63,980 bases of DNA from Stentor roeselii (lineage: Eukaryota; Ciliophora; Heterotrichea; Heterotrichida; Stentoridae), in assembly GCA_006503475.1 (NCBI GenBank), contig RSEH01000267.1, positions 1-63,980 on the forward strand, in the 5' to 3' direction. Shown here piece after piece: positions 49,638 through 57,167 of this stretch; within the stretch, counting starts at the first letter, position 1, and every line of letters begins with the position of its first letter. The notes beneath the pieces are model-generated. The model worked only from the letters and a program-made list of their open reading frames with translations, had not been told where the DNA came from and made no database searches. The position numbers were made by a program, and so were the translations under genes.

Positions 49638-50756
49638 ATGGCGTCAAGTAGTTCAGAAAACTCCTTCAAAAAAAAGCCAACAAAAAAAGACCTAAACTCA
49701 AGCGGAGCAGGTAAAGACCTCCTCAACGAAGTCCTAAACCCATCCGATTCCCCAAGACCCAAGAAGCTTCCCCCATCTCCAAAGAAGCCGATAAGAAAAA
49801 AGTCAGGTTCCAGCGACTCAAGCCCCAAAAGTCGTTCCTCAAGTCAAGAAGAGTCAAAAAAAGTTCCAAGTCCAAAGCGCGCAGTTCGAAGTCGTTCATC
49901 CTCATCAGAAGCAAACAAAAAAGCTTTAGTCCCAGTTCCAGTTCCAGAGCCAGACTCAAAGACCTTCATGACACAAAAGAAAGAAGAAGAAAAGCAAGAA
50001 GCGCCCTGGGTGTTAAACGACCTTCTTTTTCCAGGAGGAAAAATAGCAAAACTATGCAGAGTGACAAACGTGAAAAGCAAAGACATAAAAGTAAGCGACA
50101 TCTTAAAAAGAAGTGGAATTGCTGAGAACAACCCAGTCATCCTTCTTTCCGGCGCGGAAGGCGACAAACGAGCAGGTCTTCTAGTGGGAATCGCAAGAGC
50201 CGCCTACAGCACCGACGCTGTCATTGTTGACAACGGGTTGAAAAGCGGGATCGAAACAGCCTGTTACCGTAAAAAGGTCAAACTCGTAGGTGTCTGTCCA
50301 GAAGAAGCAATAGTCTACCCGACTAAAAGTTCAACAGGCGATCGTCTCGGGGAGCTAGCAGCTGGTCACTCACATCTAATCGTCCTTGGCGCAAAAGGTG
50401 ACAACATGCGGTGGGACAACGTCGTTCCTTTTAAAATGGAACTTTGTGAAAGGATCAGAAAAGGCAGGGGCGGCCCTGGCAGCTTCAACTGTCGAGGACT
50501 TTGTGTTCTTGTCGGAGACTCCACTGCTTGCAGCTGGGAAGTCGAAAAAGCTTTAAAAGCAGGGTGGCCTGTCCTTGTCTTAGAAGCCAGTCCTCTCGGC
50601 AGAGACGTCGCCGCTTTCATCAAAGGCTCCGCCAGCAACGTCCCCAAGACCCTTCAAGAACCTCTAAGAAAAGGAAAAGTTTTCATATTCCCTGAAAGCG
50701 GGACTGCTGAGCACCTAGCTTCTGCTGTTCACCTGCATCTAGCGATAAGCTTTTAA
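49638..50756 (+). CDS. Stand-alone SLOG/LSDAT-like nucleotide-binding protein
   Basis: 372 residues. Residues 1-120 are disordered, Ser/Lys/Pro/Arg-rich with RS-like stretches. Residues ~121-372 form a Rossmann-like domain with Gly-rich loops LLSGAEGD (169-176) and VDNGLKSGIE (197-206), a basic GDRLGE segment (234-239), IVLGAKGD (248-255) and VLVGDST. This layout resembles the LSDAT/SLOG superfamily, the fold at the N-terminus of TRPM channels and in lysine-decarboxylase-like (LOG) proteins, which bind nucleotide-derived ligands. No transmembrane segments follow, so it is not a channel. Family call moderate; ligand unknown. The stop is 28 bp from the convergent Rab gene's stop. Confidence 0.65.
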   Translation: MASSSSENSFKKKPTKKDLNSSGAGKDLLNEVLNPSDSPRPKKLPPSPKKPIRKKSGSSDSSPKSRSSSQEESKKVPSPKRAVRSRSSSSEANKKALVPVPVPEPDSKTFMTQKKEEEKQEAPWVLNDLLFPGGKIAKLCRVTNVKSKDIKVSDILKRSGIAENNPVILLSGAEGDKRAGLLVGIARAAYSTDAVIVDNGLKSGIETACYRKKVKLVGVCPEEAIVYPTKSSTGDRLGELAAGHSHLIVLGAKGDNMRWDNVVPFKMELCERIRKGRGGPGSFNCRGLCVLVGDSTACSWEVEKALKAGWPVLVLEASPLGRDVAAFIKGSASNVPKTLQEPLRKGKVFIFPESGTAEHLASAVHLHLAISF

Positions 50757-50784
50757 TAATTAGAAGATTCTAACAATTATCTAA

Positions 50785-51396
50785 TTAAAGCTTCTGACAA
50801 CACCCGACGTTGCTCTGGACTTTTTGAGTAACAAGTTTATTTCCTTTCTGCTGAGCCACGTTCTTCTTGCCTATCAATTCCCGAGCCATGATTTCAAAGG
50901 CAAGAGCGACTTGATTGCCATTAAGTGCGCTTGTTTCTATATAGTGAATGTTTCTCGCTTCTGCAAATTTTTTGCCGGAGTCTTCGTCGACTTGGATGAT
51001 GTCGCTGTCTGACTTGTTGCCCACGACGACTCTTGAAGAGGTTTCTGAGTATTTGTTGATTTCGTCAAGCCAGTCCGGGATGTGATCGAAAGTGTCCCGG
51101 CTTGTTTTATCGAAGACAAGCATGACGCCGTCGGCGCCGCGGTAGTAAGCGCTTGTTATTGTTCGGAACCTTTCTTGACCTGCTGTGTCCCAGATCTGCA
51201 GTTTTACGATTTTTCCGTCGACTGTCAATGTTTTGAATCGGAAGTCAACTCCGATCGTGCTGATGTAAGTTTCTGAAAAAGTGTCGTCTGCGAATCTTAG
51301 AAGCAGGCAGGACTTACCAACACCTGAATCGCCCACTAGGACCATCTTGAATAGGTAATCACTATGTGGAGAGTACTAGTCTCTTCTTGACATCAT
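50785..51396 (-). CDS. Rab1/Rab8-like small GTPase
   Basis: 198 residues after splicing a 15-nt intron (51362-51376). The true N-terminus is then MMSRRDYDYLFKMVLVGDSG, the canonical Rab start Asp-Tyr-Leu-Phe-Lys. Motifs: P-loop GDSGVGKS (17-24), effector TIGVDF, DTAGQE with Gln69, NKSD (122-125) and ETSA. The C-terminal GCCQKL carries paired Cys (194-195) for geranylgeranylation. YYRGADGVMLVFD and the effector region fit the Rab1/Rab8/Rab35 group, which acts in ER-Golgi or exocytic traffic; the exact subtype is not resolved. A second ATG directly follows the first. The start is 40 bp downstream of the PARP stop on the same strand. Confidence 0.92.
51362..51376 (-). other. 15-nt spliceosomal intron, phase 2
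   Basis: Minus-strand GTACTCTCCACATAG. It splits the codon TA|T (Tyr) in MMSRRDYDYLFK. Retention would create TAG at once. Splicing restores the conserved Rab N-terminus that the intronless frame (starting at 51345) lacks. A at position 10. Confidence 0.92.
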
Positions 51397-51436
51397 GAGT
51401 ATTATGGATGTTCATCGTGATAGATTAGTTATTAGG

Positions 51437-53518
51437 CTAGTACTTGTAGTTGAATTTCACTTTTAATAGGAATTTCATTCGGATTTGGTTAGTGTTGTAG
51501 ACTATGTACTCGTTATATTGTAAATAGCCACCGTTTATATTCACTTTCTCGCCTTGGCCAATTGGCACTTTACAGCCTTCAAGAGTAATATATGACTTTT
51601 CTGGAGGAGCTGTAAGACCACAACCTTTAGTACTATGCTTACCCTTGGGTAAATTACTTGCATTGTAGTCTGAATGAATTTTCTCGTTGTAGTTACCAAC
51701 AGCCACATCACAAAGCAAGAGAATTCCAGTGTTATTGTCTTTTGAAGTGAAGCAATAATTCGCACTTTTCGATACCATGTCTGCGAAGTATACTCCTTTG
51801 CCAAACATGTATCCACTCACAGGAGCTTCGGGCGGAGCGATTCTAAGACCTTGAGACAAAATTCCTACCCAATTGGTAAGTCGACTTCCATGCCAAAGCA
51901 GCATATTATTCTTGATATTCTTGACAAACTTTTCACTTTCCCCAGATTTATCAACCCTAAAGATATCCTGAACTTCCAAAGTATAATAAGAATGAGTATT
52001 CCCATGAGTATTTTTCACATAAGTCTCTAAAGTCTTATAAACCGGGTCGTTTTTCTCAAGTGGTGCAAGTTTGCAATTGAGTTTTTTATAATGCTCATCA
52101 TGTGGGTTCCCTTCAGTTGAAGCCTCTAAAATATTTGTCGCAATTTTCATATCAGCGAGACTTTCAAGCATTTCAACCTTTCCTTTAAGTTTCTCGCTAT
52201 TATTAAGAATAAAGTTTGACATTTTTTGAAACCCGAAGTCATGAGGAATAAGTGAATAAAAGCGACTTGATAACCCTTCCAAGTCTCCTTTCCTATTAGA
52301 ATTCAAAGCAGTTTCTATTTGCTTCAAAACTTCCATTCCTTGCTTGATAGTCGCAATTGACAACTTACCCAAAGGCATCTTTTTCGAGTCATATCCAATT
52401 TCAGCAAGAGTCCTGTTGATCGACTTCAAGTCAAAGATGAGATTAATCAGATCTGAAACTCTTTTATCCAAATTGCTTTTTACCTCTTTTGCTTGTTTTC
52501 CCTTCGCTGATTTTGTGGTTTTGGGAGTTTCAGGTTTAGGTTCGTTTTCTTCTTCATAAACGATTTGGACCTCAATGTACCCTCCTCTTGTTTTATCCCT
52601 CAACTTTGCTTCGTAGTCAGCTTTTGCGCGGTTCAAATCACCGAAAGGCCCTTTCAAAGCGTTTTGACCTGAGTAGCCTACTCGTCCCCAACGATTCCAG
52701 ACAAAGAATTGATTTCCAGAAGTATCTGACTGTAAAAGCTGAATGATGTAGTACTTGTTCGCATTGTTCTTCAAGTCAGCTTGGTTCAGCGTGACAGTCC
52801 AGACTTTTGCGCCTTCTTCATAGACGTGGGTGTCTTTGGCTTTGGGGCACTCGGTGTCCACTGCCGCTCTGCCTTTTCTCACAGCTTTTACCATTTTGGT
52901 CTCTTCTTTCGCTGGTGGGGAAGTGGAAGCATTTGCTTGCTTTGAAGGCTGGCTTGGCTTTGCTGGGCTTACTTTTGAGGAAGGATGAGAATTTTTTGAT
53001 ATTTGGACTGGTTGAACTGGTTTCACTGACTTTGGAGCGTCTTTTGACTTGGCTGGCTTTGATTGACTTGTGGAAGAAACACTTCTTGAATTTGAAGGGG
53101 AAACTGATTTAGTTGCTTTGGATGGCCTTGAGTGAGTTGGAGTTGAACTTGACCTTGAAGGCTTTGAGATGGGAATGGTTGACTTCTGCTTTTTAGAAGG
53201 AGTGGAAGTTGATTGCTTTGATTGTCGTTTGACTGGAAGCACTGGAGTCGCTGGCTTTGCTTTCGGGGTTGTTGACTTTGATGGGGCTTTTGAGGATGGT
53301 TTTACTGCTTTCGCTTTAGAAACTATTGTTTTTTTAGCTGGCTTTGAAGCAGGCTTGGCTTGAGGAGATTTCGGAGGCGACTTCACAGGTTTTGAGGTTT
53401 TAACGACCTTCGCTGCTGGAGCTGGTTTCTTGCTTGTTATCGGTTTGGACTTCAAGGCAGAAGTCTTCGCTTTGGTCTTTGAGGCAGGCTTCGCGCCAGT
53501 TTTGTTAGACTTAACCAT
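51437..53518 (-). CDS. PARP2-like poly(ADP-ribose) polymerase
   Basis: 693 residues. PARPs transfer ADP-ribose from NAD+ to proteins, usually at DNA breaks. Residues 1-220 are a disordered Lys/Pro/Ser/Ala-rich tail resembling linker histone tails. The WGR domain spans about 238-320 (NRWGRVGYSGQ) and follows KGRAAVDTECPKAKDTHVYE, as in PARP2/3. The helical regulatory domain is about 348-475. The ART catalytic domain has the H-Y-E triad His543 (LLWHGSR), Tyr577 (GKGVYFADM) and Glu670 (YNEYIVY), so it should be capable of chain elongation. No zinc fingers or BRCT as in PARP1. Confidence 0.94.
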   Translation of the reverse strand: MVKSNKTGAKPASKTKAKTSALKSKPITSKKPAPAAKVVKTSKPVKSPPKSPQAKPASKPAKKTIVSKAKAVKPSSKAPSKSTTPKAKPATPVLPVKRQSKQSTSTPSKKQKSTIPISKPSRSSSTPTHSRPSKATKSVSPSNSRSVSSTSQSKPAKSKDAPKSVKPVQPVQISKNSHPSSKVSPAKPSQPSKQANASTSPPAKEETKMVKAVRKGRAAVDTECPKAKDTHVYEEGAKVWTVTLNQADLKNNANKYYIIQLLQSDTSGNQFFVWNRWGRVGYSGQNALKGPFGDLNRAKADYEAKLRDKTRGGYIEVQIVYEEENEPKPETPKTTKSAKGKQAKEVKSNLDKRVSDLINLIFDLKSINRTLAEIGYDSKKMPLGKLSIATIKQGMEVLKQIETALNSNRKGDLEGLSSRFYSLIPHDFGFQKMSNFILNNSEKLKGKVEMLESLADMKIATNILEASTEGNPHDEHYKKLNCKLAPLEKNDPVYKTLETYVKNTHGNTHSYYTLEVQDIFRVDKSGESEKFVKNIKNNMLLWHGSRLTNWVGILSQGLRIAPPEAPVSGYMFGKGVYFADMVSKSANYCFTSKDNNTGILLLCDVAVGNYNEKIHSDYNASNLPKGKHSTKGCGLTAPPEKSYITLEGCKVPIGQGEKVNINGGYLQYNEYIVYNTNQIRMKFLLKVKFNYKY

Positions 53519-53738
53519 TATTTTATCAGAAATGATTCGTCAAATGAAATATTCACAAAAATCTTAAGAAATACCAGAATCAGTAAAGATCTGAATATTT
53601 AATTATAAATTAAGTCGATTTTCTCGTTTTTCCATCAGAAATTTAAAATGATTAGAAAATCTGGATTTTTAAAAGATTTGCTCTTCAAAATGATTTGAAT
53701 TTATAGTAATTTAGATTTCATTGTAGTATATTTGCAAT

Positions 53739-54089
53739 ATGGGATGTTTCTCTAGTCGTACTATTGATCAAGGAATCGTCAAAGCACAGGCAGAAGTTAA
53801 GGAAGAACAAAAAATACCCCCGGGAAGGGTCCAAGTCGAACCAGTGAAAATCGGAAAAAGTAATGAAAAACATTCAGAACTCTCGAAAACTGAAAAGAAA
53901 GAAGATAAAGATCTAGTCACTCAGAATAATAGCACTTTGAATGATCAATCTAAGAGGGAAGATAAGACCAAACAGAATTCTGATGCTGGGGTTAAAACTT
54001 ATGTTAAGAAAGGCACTGATGAAACCGTTGCTGAATGGTTGCAAGATATTTATAAGAAGACCTTAATTACTATAACAGCGAAGGTTTAG
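53739..54089 (+). CDS. Small lipid-anchored hypothetical protein
   Basis: 116 residues. The start MGCFSSRT is a classical dual acylation signal (Gly2 myristoylation, Cys3 palmitoylation). The rest is Lys/Glu/Ser/Asn-rich and disordered, apart from a short C-terminal helix (DETVAEWLQDIYKKTLI). Likely a peripheral membrane protein. Function unknown. Divergent from PARP with a 220-bp gap. Confidence 0.65.
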   Translation: MGCFSSRTIDQGIVKAQAEVKEEQKIPPGRVQVEPVKIGKSNEKHSELSKTEKKEDKDLVTQNNSTLNDQSKREDKTKQNSDAGVKTYVKKGTDETVAEWLQDIYKKTLITITAKV

Positions 54090-54401
54090 GTAGTGGCCTG
54101 AGTGAATCAAGATTTATTTTAATTTGAATTGATTCCGAATCATTTCTTAACAGGAAAGTTTGATGGTTATAGGTTTTAAATGGAAAGTTAGAACCCAGAC
54201 TCCACCCAATAAACATTCCAAACAATCTCAAACAAAACCATAAACAAAATCTTATCAAAGACACCAAATAACCCATAAAAATCAAAACCAAATTATTCAG
54301 AATCCATATCATAATCTTAAAAACTCTTTAAAATCTCAATAATCCTGAAAGTACTCAAGCTAATATCCTCCGAAAATCCACCTAAAATAACTTCTTCCTA
54401 G

Positions 54402-54905
54402 CTAAAATAAATTAGTTTTCTTCATGATTCTCAAAAACTCTTCCTGACTGATTTCCCCATCTCCATCCCTATCCGCTTCTTCAATCATTTCCATGAGTTC
54501 TTCATCAGTCATATTCTCTCCAAGTTCTCTAGCAACCCGTTTGAGGTTCTTAAAAGTAATCTTTCCAGTGTTGTCATCGTCAAACAATTTAAAAGCTTTC
54601 AAGATCTCTTCTCGAGGATCTCGCTCAGCCATTTTGCTTGCCATCATCTCTTCGAACTCAGGGTACTCGATGGTGCCTGACCCGTCTTTGTCCATTTCGC
54701 TTATCATTCTTTTCACTTCTTCTTTTCGCGGCTCGAAGCCCAGAGCTCGCATCGCGACTTTTAACTCTTTTGAGTCGATGCTTCCTGAACCGTCAGTGTC
54801 GAACAAGTCGAAAGCTTCTTTTATTTCTTGTCTTTGCTCCTCGGTCAGCTCTGCGCGGCCCTTCCGTTGGTTTTTAGCGGGCGGTCTTCTCAGTGATGCA
54901 GACAT
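54402..54905 (-). CDS. CETN: Centrin
   Basis: 167 residues, the normal centrin length. Four EF-hands: loops at 36-47 ([12 protein letters not shown]), 72-83 ([12 protein letters not shown]), 109-120 ([12 protein letters not shown]) and 145-156 ([12 protein letters not shown]). Loops 1, 2 and 4 have complete calcium ligands; loop 3 ends in Asn instead of Glu, as is usual in centrins. The basic N-terminus and the [19 protein letters not shown] stretch are centrin-specific. Centrins build basal bodies and, in ciliates such as Stentor, contractile myoneme filaments; which of these applies here is not shown. Confidence 0.95.
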   Translation of the reverse strand: MSASLRRPPAKNQRKGRAELTEEQRQEIKEAFDLFDTDGSGSIDSKELKVAMRALGFEPRKEEVKRMISEMDKDGSGTIEYPEFEEMMASKMAERDPREEILKAFKLFDDDNTGKITFKNLKRVARELGENMTDEELMEMIEEADRDGDGEISQEEFLRIMKKTNLF

Positions 54906-55629
54906 TTTCGTAATTATGGATGGATATTGAATTTTTAGAAGGCTTGGGATAGGCTTAGCTTTGGAAAATTAAAGATTTGATGGAGTGATTAGGGTGTATA
55001 TATATTGGGTTTCAAATTGACCTATTTTGCAAAGAGACATTTGGTTAGGTAATTTTATTAAAAAAAAATAGAATTATTGGTAGATATACTAATAACACAA
55101 CTAAAATCTCTGCTTTGGATATTTTCCTTTAAAATTTTTTATAAACTTGGAATTTCCAGTGTAAATGTCGTTGAATTTCAAAAAATTAATGAAAGATTAC
55201 GAGTTTTCTTCATATGAAATTCAATGATCAATATCATAATAAAGGTATAAACAAGCTTGAATTTTTTTACTTGAACTTCAGTATTTTTAGATAATTTGTA
55301 CTGTAAGATTTTCTTCAAAACGTAAAATTATTTTCTTGTTAAATTATTATTCTTATTTACTCAAGCAAGAATGATTATCACACAATTTACTTTATCTCGA
55401 TTGTATACTTTTAAACAAAATGACCACGAAATCCAACACTTATTGATAATTAGTTCTGCATTTACCGAGCTGGAATCCATTATGGAATAAGCTTCAAAAT
55501 AAAATAATACTACACTTATTTATAAAAAATCGGAAAAATTTATGAAGAACTAAAAGTATGTCTATGGTATTGATTATGATTATTTATATTTGAATTATAC
55601 CATGGTTATTAGTTTTTTGTTGTGCAGGG
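54906..55629. other. Intergenic spacer upstream of centrin
   Basis: The first ~110 bp (54910-55020) are G-rich on the plus strand, the usual 5' flank of a minus-strand gene. The rest is AT-rich with no gene. No clear TATA box or repeat is called. Confidence 0.5.
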
Positions 55630-55743
55630 TAGGTTTGCTACAAATCGTTATCTCAATTAAAAGTGGTGGCTATATGTAGCCAGACCAAACCTAAGTAATT
55701 TAATAGGCAGTATTGCCTGGCGGCGTAGCGAAAAAAGCCTATT
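55630..55743 (+). other. Compact inverted-repeat island, possible structured RNA or mobile-element end
   Basis: Within AT-rich DNA, this ~110-bp patch is GC-richer and dense in perfect inverted repeats. TAGGTTTG (55630-55637) pairs with CAAACCTA (55686-55693) and encloses TGGCT/AGCCA (55667-55671, 55678-55682). AATAGGC (55702-55708) pairs with GCCTATT (55737-55743) and competes with AGGCA/TGCCT (55705-55709, 55714-55718). This could be two RNA stem-loop domains, a small inverted-repeat element or coincidence. It does not fit tRNA, 5S or snRNA patterns I know. Confidence 0.4.
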
Positions 55744-55881
55744 TGTTTATTAAGATATTGAAAGAGCTTTACATGAAATTAAAACAAAAATCAACCAAAT
55801 GATTACTCTTATTGAATTACTCCAAAAGACTGTCTCAATTTTTGAGTTAGTGTCAAATTCAAAGTTTTTCCAAATATAATA

Positions 55882-56679
55882 GACTTCCCAATATTCGGCA
55901 GTTTGTCAGTAGTCAATAAAAAATCCTTATTTGTCTTCAGGGAGAAATGCTTGTAGGTCTATCCTTTCTCCAAAAAGCAGGTCACAACCTTTTACCACAA
56001 ATTAACATGGAAGAAGTCTGCGAAAAGTTGGTTGTTCAGTCCCCTGCTCAATCGTAACCATTCTGTATCTAATGATTGCAAAATTTACCCCAAAGGTCCT
56101 ACTCCTCAAACCAAGTAGTAAAAATGAACTGAATGAAATCCAGGCTTTTTCAACAAAAACAAAAGCGCTTCAAGTCCTCAGCAATGCCTTCACTGCCAAA
56201 AGACATCTTTTCCAACAAGACAAAGAAGAATCCTGTGAAAGCTGTTATGATGAAAGTTTTTTCCAATCTTAAGTAGTAAATATCAAGATTTAATTTGAGT
56301 GTAAGAAATCTCATCGATCCTGCCAGTTTTTTGAAAACTTCAACCTAAGGAACTTGATGATTATTTTTCGAATTTGGTCAGCATGCCACTATTTTTGGCG
56401 CTAGTTGTTTTACCTGCCTTCAGAAAGCCCAGGGTACTATTGCAGGTCATCGATATTTTAGAGAAGACACAGAAATCCTGACAGTTATTATTTTTAAGGA
56501 AACAACGAAAATAGGAGTTTATTTTACTTCTTTTTTTTGTAAATGCGGCTCTGCTTATGACCTGCTCTTTTATTTTAGAGTTTTTCGAGGCAATATACAG
56601 GAAAGTAAAGGTCTTTTCACGCTTGTTACACTGGAATCGAAAGTCAAAGATTTTGAGTTTGAAAGCTTTTTGTTAGATT
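55882..56679 (+). pseudogene. Decayed paralogue of the downstream kelch/Cys-rich membrane protein
   Basis: No long frame, but translated pieces in shifting frames match the intact gene at 57168-60542 in order. DFPIFGSLSVVNKKSLFVF corresponds to AIYGSASVYYKKNLVVF. KAGHNLLPQINMEEVCEKL corresponds to NTGHNLLFYFRVEEICEKL. SSQQCLHC corresponds to SSQQCLPC, CESCYDES to CKVCPDDK, and ESKGLFTLVTLESKVKDFEF to ETKGLVTLAVLESDADIFEA. The ~800-bp span is collinear with about 58984-59790 of the intact gene. Frameshifts lie at homopolymers (e.g. eight T at 56531-56538 and four A at 56640-56643) and stops interrupt. It is therefore a truncated, degenerate tandem copy. Confidence 0.85.
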
Positions 56680-56682
56680 AAG

Positions 56683-57167
56683 GTGCTTTCATTATGCGGA
56701 CAGTGTGATATAAGTTCTAAATGGCTGCCGTCTTAAGAGGTGTCTTACCGAAAGATTGAGTTTCAATCCCGAATAATCATTTGTGATTTAAATTGCAGGT
56801 TTTCGAGTTAGATTTTGTGTTTTTTATATTTATCGCATAAATCATTTTAATAGCATTCATTACAGTTCTTCATATACATAAGATAAATTCAATAAGATAA
56901 TTCATAAGATTTATATGAATGTATTTGGTATGCGAATCTAAGATTATATATGTCATTCAATGTTTCTTATTGCTTAAAAACTTAATTTGAATATGATACT
57001 AAATACTTTGTGTTATTAAGATGAAATAAGTATTCTCTATTTAAAGTATGATTTGGAATATGAGTAAATTCATATTATAGTATATTACAATAAATTTATG
57101 TCTGTCGATTTGAATTTCGATTTCAGGACTGCCTAGTATTAATTGATTAAGCGTGTGAAAAAGAAGC
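56683..57167. other. Intergenic spacer
   Basis: AT-rich sequence between the decayed copy and the intact kelch membrane-protein gene. No ORF, RNA gene or clear repeat. The decayed copy may extend a little into it, but I see no further matching peptide. Confidence 0.5.

Noticed and set aside
54070-54312. 80-codon minus-strand hydrophobic frame
   Set aside because: Lies in the C-rich 3' flank of centrin and overlaps the end of another gene; composition artefact.
56072-56272. 66-codon frame as an independent gene
   Set aside because: It is a chance-open stretch inside the decayed kelch-gene copy; matching peptides continue in other frames.
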